A stretch of DNA of 64,000 nucleotides from Prorocentrum cordatum. Its lineage: Eukaryota; Sar; Dinophyceae; Prorocentrales; Prorocentraceae. The DNA lies in the NCBI GenBank assembly GCA_963575745.1, contig CAUYUJ010020615.1, positions 336,736-400,735 on the forward strand, given 5' to 3'. Position numbers and translations under genes: made by a program. A model generated the notes under the pieces. That model did not search any database, had not been told where the DNA came from, and saw only the letters and a program-made list of their open reading frames with translations. Positions 52,640-62,766 of the stretch are shown here, piece after piece (positions within the stretch are counted from its first letter, which is position 1; every line of letters starts with the position of its first letter).

Positions 52640-53450
52640 GAGCATTTTCCGTGAGATGTTTCGAATTTTCAATGCTCGGTTTCATTGCACGTGTTTGCGC
52701 GCTGCGGCTCGGATGATTCAGCCCACGCTCAGGATTTCGCTTGTGGGGTGCTAGTGGCTTGGGGAGGTTCAGGGAGGTGGTGTCAACGAGCCAACGACCA
52801 GGACACGAATCAAATATTTGTTCAGCAATGCCGCAACTGTTGCGCGTTGCAATGTATGCGTTGCACTGGAGTTGCTTGCTAATTTCAATGTTTCTTACAT
52901 TGTTGGGCTCCACCTGGCTACCGCAGACTCTGCAACCTGAGATTCTGATTCCGCGTGTACGTCGGGACAAATTGGGGGAGGTTCAGGGACGGAGGAGGAG
53001 TCAGAGCGCCAACGACCAAGACTCGAGTCTGTGCTGTTAGTCTCCTATGTGTTGCGTTCCACTGCTGTTATTTTCCATTGTATGTGTGGTATCGGTGCGT
53101 CAGGCTGCGACTCGGTGTGACATCGGTGAGCCTGAGATTCCACGTGTGAGTCGGGAGCGGCTTGGAACGGCTCAGGGTCAGTGTGTGGTGTAACAGCGCA
53201 AACCACCATGAAGCGAAACACTATAATGTCGGGTGTGTCATTGCTGCACATTGTAATTTGAAATGCGTTGATTGTTTGTGCGCTGCGGTTTGGGCGACAT
53301 CAACTCGAATATAGGGTTCCGCGTGTTGAGTCGGGAACCGGTTGATGATGCCAAGGGGGTGTTTGGCCTCAAGGCGCCAACGACTATCATGCGAACCATC
53401 GTGATGCAATTGTAGTCGCTGCCATCTGAATCCTGGCTGATGATTGAGCT
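52640..53450. repeat. Degenerate repeat of about 190-215 bp, four units
   Basis: Recurring phrases are GCGCTGCGG, CCTGAGATTC, CGCGTGT-AGTCGGGA, GGAGGTTCAGGG, GCGCCAACGACCA and TTGCGTTGCACTG. GGTTCAGGG-like marks lie at about 52767, 52979 and 53170. Identity between units is modest, so the array is old. Confidence 0.7.
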
Positions 53451-53697
53451 GAGGCATCCTTGCTTCGCGTGCAAAGCAGGAGTATGTTAGGGAAGGTCAA
53501 AGATGGCGTATACAAAACGCCGACGACCATAGAAGTGGTTCCGGGAAGAGAGACGAGGAGCATTGTGAAACAAGTGGCAGCAGATAGCATAATAACCGCA
53601 TAAGGGGGCGGAGGTGAGGACGGCGAGACACAACAACGGGAACAACAGCAGAAACGTCATCACGAGCAGCTCGTGGAAGGAGGGAGGAATACAAGCT

Positions 53698-54241
53698 CTA
53701 GGAGGTGTCTGAATCACCACTCATATCAGCGCCTCTGCCCCTGGGCAGAAGAAGACGCTGGTGAATGGTACTTGTGCGCTTGAAGTGACCGAGAGCAGCT
53801 CCGAGGCGCCTGGGGTATGTGCTTGGCCCACTCCTGCGCCTGGTCGTTCCAGTGCAGGTCAAGGCCCTTGCCCATGGCAACCGAGAAATCCGCCCAGCCC
53901 CCGCGGGCACGGGGCAGGGCGAAACCTGGTGCGGACCTCGCCCTACTCGTGTACTCGTGTGCCACATACTGAAAGAGAACGTTCGGGGGAGACCAGCTCT
54001 GGGGGGCGGGGGAAAAGCGTCGAGCTTGAATCGGTGATACATCGACGATAGATTGGCGAATTATCTTTTCGACTCCTTCTTGACGGACTGGGGTCCCACC
54101 AAAAGAGGAGAACATAACTATTGATCTACGGCGCCCGCCGCACAAAACTAATAACCTCCCGAAGCTATTTCGACCCCATTTTATGTTGCTCCCATCGTAC
54201 GACCACAACCCAGAAACAAACAAAAACAGACACCAAAACAA
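53698..54241 (-). CDS. Coding-like ORF, unknown
   Basis: A 171-codon frame that looks more like protein than its neighbours. It has an N-terminal hydrophobic stretch (FWCLFLFVSGLW), then VEKIIRQSIVDVSPIQARRF, LFQYVAHEYTSRARSAPGF and GLDLHWNDQAQEWAKHI. It could be an exon of a minus-strand gene that also includes the EF-hand exon about 550 bp upstream. No family is recognised and no splice sites are proven. Confidence 0.3.
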
Positions 54242-54779
54242 TGTCGAACGAGTGTCGCCCAGGGCCCGACACGTGGAAACCCTTGAGTTTCGGTGCTTTC
54301 CCGGTCCTCGAAATTCTTTCTGGTGGTCAAGGCCAAAGTAGGTTGGAACTCATAACATCTGACTTCCTCCCTCCTCCTCCTCCGGAGGGGGGGAATCCTC
54401 GGAACTCGCCCGCCCTCTTCTTGTCCCTGGGGTCGCAGGAAGACCCCAGCCGGGCACGATAGTGGTCCAGGGGAGCAAATCGGCGCTCCACGTGGCCCTC
54501 TACAAACGCCTTGGCCACCTCCAGCTTCAAGAGGTAGGCCACGGTCCTCGAGGGGGATTGATAGCATGGGGAGGGAGGATAGGAGGGAGAGGATCTCATC
54601 AATCTCAAACACTAGACATGAGGCCTCCGGCCAGTCCCAGCGCCGTAGGTACGTCTTCACGCAGCTCTCAGATCTCCAAGAAGACTCAATCTTCCATCGC
54701 CACACGGCGCACTTGCTCAATAATAACAATGCCGAGGGCCGCGCGCGCCATTCGCGTGAGAAGCCCTGGGAGAATGATC

Positions 54780-54897
54780 TGTCCCGGCAGTCCAAGTCCA
54801 CCCCTGTGATCACATCCTGCAGCTCGGCATCTGCGGGACGCAGCCCCAGCGATCTCAGGGCGGCGCAAAACTTCGTGGCGGATATGGCACCATCGGC
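54780..54897 (-). CDS. Calmodulin-like EF-hand exon
   Basis: The sense strand reads, after CAG at about 54900-54898, EADGAISATKFCAALRSLGL followed by RPADAELQDVITGVDLD. This matches the calmodulin pattern of a Ca-binding loop end (xxDGxIS), a helix, the ALRSLG turn, and the next helix leading into a second loop starting VDLD. Loop 1 has Lys at position 12 where Glu is usual. The upstream loop residues would come from a previous exon. GC dinucleotides after VDLD could serve as a non-canonical donor. The gene would be a Ca-sensing protein, but only this exon is supported. Confidence 0.45.
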
Positions 54898-56800
54898 CTC
54901 CTGATGGATCAAAGGGAGGCCTCCCCGTACTCCGCAATGTGTATTTGGTCTGGGTTACTGTTTGTGTAGTCTGCGCTGCCCTTGCCTTTGCCGCACCCTG
55001 AGCCCACGGGTAAGCCTTGTGGTGACATAGCGCATTCCCTCCACGCAGAGCCCAAAAAAGGGACTGCCTTGCAATAGGGAGACCTCTGACCCTAGTACGG
55101 TAGCTGACGGCAGGACTGACCTGGTGTCCGCGTCGGCGTCGGCGTCGGCGTCGTCGTCGTGTGCCAGTCCCAACGTTGCGGCTGATGACGACTGGCTGGC
55201 AGCATCGCTGCCGAGCCATGCGATGGCGATGAGCTTCCCTGGCCCTCTGCACAACGCGCCTCCTGCCATTTGTGCTGGGGATTCGGCCTTCGCTGTGCCC
55301 CCATTGACCGCACGCGCCGACTCCAACACTGCAACTGTGAAGGGGCCCAGGGACACACAGATAAATAAACACCCATCCCAGGATTACCATGCTTTGCAGC
55401 ATTTCTTTGGTTTTCGTCTTCCCCCCGATTTCCCATATGTTCCATATTTTCTGAAGGATCGACGATTGATTGCGTCTGTGTTTTTCCCTCCTGACCATTG
55501 ACCGCACGCGCCGACTCCGACACTGCAACTGATGATGGATGACGGTACGCCCATTCTCTCACGCACAGGGCACCCACAATCTCCACCGCTGTGACACTCC
55601 GAGACGGGCTCAAGGAGGGCTCTGGGATTGAGGTCAGACTCGCTGGCCATCCTTCCTGGCAGGATCATGCACATCAAGATTCTAAGACTCACTCGTGCCA
55701 ACAAGCATATCCCGGCGTACGCGCGGCGGGCGCGAATCCGCCAGCACGCTGATGTGGACAATGACGCAGCGGAGGTGAAAGGTCGCGCCCGAAGCAGGAA
55801 CGGCACCTTGTGGCTGTCGTGGACAGTCGACTGAGGACTGAAGCGCAGTACCATCGCCCAATATCACAGAGTGGTGCTGGCAAGCAGTGGCCAACACCTC
55901 TTCGATACACACAAGAACAGGCCCATGGAGAGACCGCCGTGGTTGCGCAACAGGATGTGCAGCGCAGCAGGCTAGGAATGCGCCTTGGAGGGTCCAGCTT
56001 GAGCCAAGTCCCTTCGGAGGATGCAGCAGGAGGGCAAGAGGAGCAGCAGGAGGGGAATGAGGAGGGACAAGGGGGAGGTGAAGGGGGGAACAGGTTGGAG
56101 ATGGAAGACAGGATGGTCGAGGGGGGGCGAGAGAGAGGCGGAAGAGGAAAAGGGGGAGGCGAGAGAGGGGCAAGGAAAAAGAGAAGGTGGACGAGGGAGA
56201 GCGGAGGGCGGATGTTGCGGGTTGGAGAGGGGGACGCTGTCCACAGCGTGTAGCCCGGCTCCACGATGTGCTCCGACACCTCCCGCCAGTCCCCTTCGGT
56301 CGGGCTGCGGCCGAGATCCGTCGGCCAGCCCGTACGGGCTTGGCTGGTGCAGTAGAGCGCAGAAATTCCACCCCCAAGATAAGAATCCCGACAAGCGAAG
56401 CCGTTTAGCAAACGCACCCAAGGAAGGAATCGAACAAGGTCGATTAGCAGACGCCCAGGGCCGCTTAGTAAACGCAATTTGTCGGGGTCGGAGCGGCTTT
56501 TCCTCCCATAGTGCAGACGACGCGGGATGCTCTGGGAAGCGGAAGCTCGGCCTTGATTGGCGCGGCCCCTTCGCTGTCATCGTCGTCGTCCTCATCCTCG
56601 CCCAATCCTCCTCTCCACCGTGATGTTCATATTATGTATACAATCGGACCCGAGGCAGAAAAGCATCCCTCAAGAGCACGAGACCCTTCGTCGGCCAAAA
56701 CGCACAGAACATCCAAGGCGAGGCGAGGCGAGGCGCGCGTGTCCGCCAGCTGGCCGCTAGCGGGGCCTGGGGGGCCGGCGCGGGCGGGCCGGGGCCCGTA
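54898..56800. other. No recognised gene; short direct repeats
   Basis: GTCGGCGTC triplet-like repeats lie at about 55127-55158. A 40-bp phrase (ATTGACCGCACGCGCCGACT, then CCRACACTGCAACTG) occurs at about 55303 and again at about 55497. Purine-rich sequence lies at 56020-56215. Words GTTTAGCAAACGCACCC and CTTAGTAAACGCA recur near 56400-56480. No coding region is convincing. Confidence 0.5.
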
Positions 56801-56804
56801 GTAG

Positions 56805-57355
56805 TTAGACGTTGGAGTAGGCGACGAAGTCGTTCTCCAGCGACTGCCAGAATATAGTGCCCGTAGCAAGTTCCACCCAACTTGGGTTTTTGCCCCCGGT
56901 CATAGTAGAGTATAAGAACTGCGTGATGTCGTCGCCCCAGCATTTTCGCTGACCACCATGTCTGCGGCGAGCTTGTCGCAGGTCGTGGGCGTCGGGGTTC
57001 CATGCTGAAGCGAGTCGGGTCCACCTATGTCGGGATTGTCTTGCTATGTGTCCTGCCCGTCGCCATTTCCGCTTGTGGCACAGCATCGTCCAGTCCTCTA
57101 CTCGAGAGCGCGTTGCCCGCTCCGTGGCTGCAAAGTCGCTCTGCGAATAAATTTGCCCCAAGGTTCAGGGTCGGATTCTTCGTCGGCGTCGTCGAACTTG
57201 AATTGTCGCCGGATGTCGTTGGAACTGCTTTGTGGTCCGTCGTCGCTCTGCTCTGGGTCGGATCTGGTCGTGTAGTCGGCTAGTGTAGTCTGGTTGTTGG
57301 CTCGTCGCCTGGCCGATTTTGGCCTTCTCGCAGTTTCGGTTTTCCGACGCTCCAA
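56805..57355 (-). pseudogene. 3' end of a LINE-type (non-LTR) retroelement
   Basis: The frame 57161-56805 gives DWTMLCHKRKWRRAGHIARQ, RWTRLASAWNPDA, RRHGGQRKCWGDDITQFLY and WVELATGTIFWQSLENDFVA. KWRRAGHIAR...RW...W.P...RR.G.....W.DDI is the pattern after the reverse transcriptase domain in many LINE ORF2 proteins. The part upstream (57355-57098, EESDPEPWGKFIRRATL) is in another frame but joins naturally to the W...IRRAT motif. Only the C-terminal tail remains, as in 5'-truncated LINE insertions. Confidence 0.65.
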
Positions 57356-58108
57356 GACGGCTCAAGAAGCTTCCAAGGCCGCCCCAAGAGAGCCTAAGAC
57401 GCCTCCAAGACGGCCCAAGAGGGGCCCAAGCAGGGGATCACGAACCGAACATTCGATATCTGTGCATCGAGAAGCCCCCAGGAGGCTCCAATAGATCGCC
57501 AAGAGGCCCCAAGAGGCGCCCAATACGCACCCAAGAGGCCTCCAAGAGGCCCAAAACATACCCCACGAGGCCCTCTTGAGGCGCCCAAACCGCCTCCAAG
57601 AGGGCCCCGAGAGGCTCCCCACGACACCAAAGCACATAGACAAGAGGCCTCGACCCACAACCCAGGCACGGTGGCGGGATGAACCGAAGGCCACTAGGAT
57701 CCGTCGCCCCTTGTTGCTTGCAAGAGGGGTGCCTGGCGTGCCAAATCCTATCGCTTTTGGTTTTGGTTCTCTTTCCCCCAAAACACCCCCTGGGGCTTCG
57801 GCCCGTTCCGCCAGGGTCCCAGAAGGCCGCGTAAACAACCTCAGCGTCCACACAAAATCCTCCAAGACGGCTCAAGGTGGCCTCCAAGATGGCCATATTG
57901 GCCCAAGATGGCCTCCAAGATGGTCCAAGTCCGCCCAAGATGGTCCAAGACGGCCTCCAAGACGGCCTAAGAGAGTCCAAGATACCTCCAAGTCCGCTCA
58001 AGAAGCATCCAAGACGGCCCGAGAGGCCTCTAAGAGGTCCTCCAGGAGGGCCCGAAGAGGCCCAAAGCACTGAGTTGCCTTTGGTGTTTGATGGATTTTG
58101 ACATTTGC
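57356..58108 (+). repeat. CCAAGA-type satellite with embedded unique block
   Basis: CCAAGACGGCC/CCAAGAGGCC words lie at 57356-57620 and 57860-58075. The block 57690-57830 (CGCCCC, GGGGTGCCTGGCGTGC, GGTTTTGGTTCT, TGGGGCTTCGGCCC) is shared with 61050-61160. The array runs straight into the truncated gag fragment at about 58109. Confidence 0.88.
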
Positions 58109-59404
58109 TTGGTACCCTAAGAATAACCATTGCGCCTGTTGCTTTCCCGCGAGGTACGTGGGAATATCGGAGTAGTCAAAGGTTGCGGCCTCGTCGTCCG
58201 AAGACGTGTCGACGTCAGTGCCGGAATCGAAGTCGAACTCGGCAGGCTGCCCCGCTGAGCCCATTAGGGTTGTGGCTTGCGTGGGGGATGCCGCGTCGGA
58301 CGGCCCCTGGAACCTGGCCCAGGAGTCTTGCGACCCCGACGCGGACTCACCATTCTGAGCCAGTAGTGTAGTAGTCTCAGCTGGTTGTGGATCGTCATTC
58401 CGGACGTTATTAGCAAGTTGCCCTGCGCTTGCCTCAACGTGGAAGGTCTCGGCTCGGTGACCGTGACTGAAAATACCACCAATATTGCCAGGGGTTCTCT
58501 CAGCAATGTGTGCATATGACCTGATGCGTTCAAGTAGAGAGTCAAACTGTTGCTGGTCCGTCGGCATGCGGTGTTTTAGTGGCTGCAGGAGTTGCTGTGC
58601 ACGCGACGTTCCCATTCCGAGGGCTGTGCATAAGCCTGCCGCTTCAGCTTCATAGCAGGCGATCTCGAAGCGTGCCAACATCTGGTCGATCCGTTCTCCC
58701 GCATGGACTCGGGAGTCGATGAGAGCTGTGCCAGAGTTGAGTTGGCGCTCCTCTTCTAAATGCTCGAACTTCGTGTTTAAGAAGAACATGATGCAGGTGG
58801 CGCCGTCGGTATGGCGGCCACCTGTGTTAACGCCATGATTGATAACTGCTGGGGGGACTCTCATGGCTATGGTCCGTGCGAGGCCTCCCACACATCGTTG
58901 CAGGGCTGAAGTTTGTTGGGGAGGCGTCGTGTTGCCTGTGGTCACGTTGATCCAGGCATGTACCTCGCGGACGAATTCGCGGAAAGGTACTTGACCGGCT
59001 GGGTCCCAATGGGGGCCGGTCGTTCTTGCGTCGTCTCCGCCACGCATATGTCCTACCGCACACCCGATAGGGACCCATGTGAGCCCAAAGATAGTAACAC
59101 CAATCCAATCGCCTCGCAAGTCGTGGTCGGATGTAGTCGGTTGGGGCTTTCGATGCGTGGTCGTAAGCCTGCGTGGGGGTGGAGGCGGCACAATGTCGTA
59201 TCGCATGTTTCCATGCATCATGTCTTCGAAGAAGCTTCCAATTGGAGTAGGTGGGTGGGCTTCAGGAGTGTAGCAGCGCAGGGATGTAGGAAGAAAGTAG
59301 GAGGCCTCCGCGTAGGCAGAGGTGTCACTGCAAGTGTCCTTGCTATACTGCGTCGTTATATACACTCCTCCGCGCAAGCCCACTGCACCGTGATGTTCCA
59401 CCAC
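58109..59404 (-). pseudogene. Gag fragment of the same copia family, truncated by satellite
   Basis: An uninterrupted frame of about 430 codons. It has EHHGAVGLRGGVYITT, MRYDIVPPPPPRR, GDWIGVTIFGLTWVPIGCAV, FREFVREVHAWINVTTGNT, KFEHLEEERQLNSGTALID, a capsid-like helical stretch (RIDQMLARFEIACYEAEAAG) and an acidic end (FDFDSGTDVDTSSDDEAA). It is closely related to the gag at 36961-38262 but without frameshifts. The homology stops at about 58112 and the frame then reads satellite. The ATG used by the 38-kb copy is ATC here, so its start is unclear. Hairpin motifs occur at 58242 and 58413. Confidence 0.7.
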
Positions 59405-59471
59405 GTCTGTAGTCCACCAAATAGTGCCGTGGATGGTGAGGAGTAGATCAAGAGCTTACCACCATAGGCCA

Positions 59472-59483
59472 GCTCCGCTACCA
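59472..59483 (-). other. Primer-binding site of the gag fragment
   Basis: Sense strand TGGTAGCGGAGC, identical to 38297-38308 and in the same position next to the LTR edge. Confidence 0.6.
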
Positions 59484-59485
59484 AG

Positions 59486-59739
59486 TTTGAAAGGGGTTGG
59501 GAGGCCCAACCAGCAGCTTCACCTTAGGCGAAGCCCAGCTCCCGCTCTGTTGTACCATAGTAACGATCGTCCCAGTAGTAGGGGGCGAGCCATCTCAAAC
59601 AGTGTTTTGGTACCGATGGCAAATAGTACACCTCGCGCTGAGGTGTAGTCAGATCTCTGGGCGGCCGGCCGCTTTGAGCCAAGCAGCCGCGGATGCACGC
59701 TCGTTCCACTCACATGCAACGCCCAGCTCACTTTAGAGT
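59486..59739 (-). repeat. 5' LTR-like segment of the truncated copy
   Basis: About 254 bp sharing TTTGAAAGGGG, GGGAGGCCCAACCAGCAGCT, GGCGGCCGGCCGCTT and CTTTAGAGT with 38311-38583. It is more diverged in the middle. Beyond its outer edge the CCAAGA-type satellite begins at once. Confidence 0.65.
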
Positions 59740-60909
59740 CAAGATGGCCTCCAAGACGGCTAAGATGGCCCCACGATGCCTCCAAGACGGCCCAAGATGT
59801 ACCCAAAATGGCGTAAGATAGCCTCAAGATGGCCCAAGACGGCCAAAGAGGTCTCCAAGAGATCCTCCAGGAGGGCCCGGAGAGGCCCAAATCATTGATT
59901 TTCCATAGGTTTTTGAAAGATGTTGGCATTTGCCACTTCTCGGCATTCCGACGACTCAAGACGGCCCAAGAGGTCGCCAAGATGGCCCCATGACGGCCGA
60001 AGAGGCCTCCAAGACGGCCCCAAGAGGGCCCCAAGACGGGCCAAGAGGCCTCCAAGACGCCCAAGATGGCCTCCAAGACAGCCCCGAAGCGCCCCAAGAG
60101 GGCCCCAAGCCGGTTCAGCCAGGCCCCCAAGACGGCTCCCGACGGCGTCAGACGTGCCAGGAACCTACCAAGATGGCCGAAGTTGGCTCGAAGCTGGCCC
60201 AAGACGGCCCAAGAGGCCTCCAAGAGGGCCTCCAGGGAGGCCAGAAGAGGCCAAAAGCACTGATGTTCTTAAGGTTTTTGAAGGAGTGCGACATTTGCTC
60301 ATGTTCGGCCTTCCGACGGCCCGAGACGGCCCAAGAGCCCCCAAAAATCGCCCGAGAGCCCTCCAAGATGGCCCCACAACGGCCCAAGATGCCCCCAAGA
60401 CGGCCCCAAGAGGCCCCAAAGACGGCCCAGGAGGCCTCCAAGACGCCCAAAATGGCATCCAAGACGGCCCTGGAGCCTTCCAGAGTTCCCCAAGTCGGCC
60501 CAGAGAGGCCCCCCAAACGGCTTCCGACGGCGTCCGACGGGCCAGGATCCCACCAAGACGGCCGAATATGGCACTAAGATAGCCCAAGACGGCCCAAGAG
60601 GCCTCCAAGATTGGCCTCCAGGAAGGCCCAAAAATGCCAAAATCATTGATTTATCATGGGTGATTGAAGGATTGTGGCGTTTGCTTTTTGTTCGGCCTTC
60701 CGACGGCCCGAGACGGCCCAAGCTGCCCCCAAAGATCGCCCAAGAGGCCCAAGACGGCCCCAAGAGGACCCCAAGACGGCCAAAGAGGCATCCAAGACGC
60801 CCAAGATTGCCTCCAAGACGGCCCAACAGCCCGCCAAGACGTCCTCCAAGAAGGCCCGAAAGGTTCAAAATGGCCTCCAGACGGCCAAGATGACCTTCAA
60901 GATGCCCAC
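59740..60909 (+). repeat. CCAAGA-type satellite with about 370-bp higher-order units
   Basis: The short words CCAAGACGGCC/CCAAGAGGCC/CAAGATGGCC recur about every 10-12 bp. They are interrupted at about 59905-59945, 60265-60310 and 60650-60705 by a linker with GGTTTTTGAAGGA, CATTTGC and TTCGGCCTTCCGACGGCC. A second landmark, CGACGGCGTCNGACGKGCCA, occurs at about 60140 and 60524. Spacing is 366-384 bp. Long frames on both strands are artefacts of the repeat. Confidence 0.92.
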
Positions 60910-61052
60910 GTGTTCCCCGAAGGCTTTCCAAACCGATTCGGGGAACACATGATCCGATAGCTTGGCAGGTCTGGCCTCAACGTTCGGCCACATAGGCGCT
61001 TCTAAAAAAGCAGGGGGCGGCGGTGATTCGCCGTAGGCGTCTTCGATCCGCC
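60910..61052. repeat. Array-end block with hairpin, copy 1
   Basis: It starts with a 12-bp perfect hairpin, GTGTTCCCCGAA (60910-60921) and TTCGGGGAACAC (60937-60948). CATAGCTTGGCAG-like sequence, CTCGGCCACATAGGCG and GCAGGGGGCGGCGGTGATTC then follow to about 61052. The same block recurs at 62625-62766. Confidence 0.88.
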
Positions 61053-61199
61053 GCCCCCTGTGGTCTTGTCACAGGGGTGCCTGGCGTGCTGGACCCTTTC
61101 GGTTTCGGTTTCGAGTATTCTTCCTCTCACCTGGGGCTCTGGCCCAGCCCGCTGGCCACCCGAAAGGGTGCATAAGACCCGGTTGCAAAGGTTTTCCCT
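61053..61199. repeat. Block shared with 57690-57830
   Basis: CCGCCCCCTGT, CACAGGGGTGCCTGGCGTGC, TTTCGGTTTCG and TGGGGCTCTGGCCC match the segment at 57.7-57.8 kb in order. Confidence 0.75.
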
Positions 61200-62515
61200 G
61201 CTCCAGACGGCTCCAAGATTACCCAAGATGGTCTCCAAGACGGCTACGATTGCCCTCAAGTTCCCTCAAGATGGTCTAAGATGACCTCAAAGACTGCCAA
61301 CGAGTCCAAAAAGATGCCTCCAAGTTCAGCAAGGAAGTCTCCAAAGCAGTCGAAGACGGCCCCAGAGGCCCCCGAGAGGCCTCCAAGACGGCCCAAGAGG
61401 CCCCCAAGAGGTTCTTCAGGAGGGCCCGACGAGGCTAAAACCATTGATACTCTTTAGGTGTTTAAGAGATTCTGGTATTTGCTCATTTTCGGCCTTCCAA
61501 CAGCCCAAGAGGGCCCCCAGGATCGCCCCCAGAGCGCCCAAGAGGCCTCCAAGATGGCCTCAGGACTACCCAAGATGCCCCCAATACGGCCCCAAGGGGG
61601 CTCAACAACGCCCCAATCGGCCTCTTAGACACCCAAGGAAGCTTCCAAGACGGCCCTGGAGCACCCCGAGAGGGCCACAAGTCGGCCCAGAGAGGCCCCC
61701 AAGACGGCTTCCGACGACGTCAGACGGGCCAGGAGCCCACCAAGACGGCCCAAGATGGCCCTAAGATGGCCCAAGAGGCCTCCAAGAGGGCCTCCACGAA
61801 GGCCCGAAGAGACCAGCATCATTGATGTCATTCAGGTTTTGTTGGAAGATGTTTGTATTAGCTCCTTTTCGGCCTTCTGACTGCCCAAGAGGCCCCAAAG
61901 ATCGCCCCAAGATCGCCCAGAAGGCCTCCAGGATGGCCACAGAACGGGCCATGAGGCCCCCAAGACGGCACCACGACAGCCTGAGAGGCCTCTAAGATGC
62001 CCAAGAGGGCCCCAAGTCGGCCCAGAGAGACCCCCAAGACTGCTTCCGACGGCGTCAGACGGGCCAGGAGCTTACCAAGACGGCACAAGATGGCCCTAAG
62101 ATGGCCCACGACGGCCCAAGAGGCCTCCGAGAGAGCCCCGAGGAAAGCCAGAATGACTTTCTTCAGGTCGCCCAAGAGGCCTCCAAAATGGCACCAGAAC
62201 GGCCAAAAAGGCCCCCAAGACGGCCTCAAGACGGCCCCAAGACGGCCCAGGAGACCTCCAGGACGCCCAAAACGGCATCCAAGACGGCCCTGGAGCACTC
62301 CAAGAGGGCCCCAAATCGGCCCAGAGAGGCCCCAAGACGGCTTTCGACGGCGTCAGACTGGCCAGGAGCCCACCAAGACGGCCAAAGAGGCCCCCTGAGA
62401 CGCCCCCAAAGGCCCCCAAGAGGCCCAAGGAGACCCCAAAGATGCCTCGAAGAGGCTCCCAGGAAGCTCCCATGAGGCCCCAAGAGTGTCCTTAGAGGCT
62501 CACAAGATGCCCCCT
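61200..62515 (+). repeat. CCAAGA-type satellite, second large array
   Basis: Same short words as 59740-60909. The linker with TTTTCGGCCTTCCAACAGCC recurs at about 61455-61510 and 61830-61885. The CTTCCGACGGCGTCAGACGG landmark lies at about 61707, 62044 and 62341 (337 and 297 bp apart). It ends in a (CCT)n tract at 62516-62576. Confidence 0.92.
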
Positions 62516-62624
62516 CCCCCTCCTCCTCCTCCTCCTCCTCCTCCTCCTCCTCCTCCTCCTCCTTCTCCTTCTCCTCCGCCACCTCATCCTCCGCCTCCTG
62601 ATCTTCCCCGCCATTCTCCCCCAA
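62516..62624. repeat. (CCT)n microsatellite
   Basis: About seventeen CTC/CCT triplets, then CCTCCGCC-type sequence, closing the satellite array. Confidence 0.93.
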
Positions 62625-62766
62625 GTGTTCCCCGAAGGGGGGTTCCACAACGGTTGGGGGAACACATGGTCCCATAGCTTGGCAGAGCTCTTGCGACAAC
62701 GCTCGGCCACATGGGCGAGTCTAGAAGGCAGGGGGCGGCGGTGATTCGCCGCAGGCGTCTTCGATA
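62625..62766. repeat. Array-end block with hairpin, copy 2
   Basis: Left arm GTGTTCCCCGAA at 62625-62636 and right arm TTGGGGGAACAC at 62654-62665 (one mismatch). CATAGCTTGGCAGAGC, CTCGGCCACATGGGCG and GCAGGGGGCGGCGGTGATTC follow. It starts 1,715 bp after copy 1. Confidence 0.88.

Noticed and set aside
59740-62515. Long Pro/Arg/Lys-rich frames in the CCAAGA satellites as genes
   Set aside because: They exist on both strands, shift with the repeat word, and carry no domain. Such frames are common false gene predictions.
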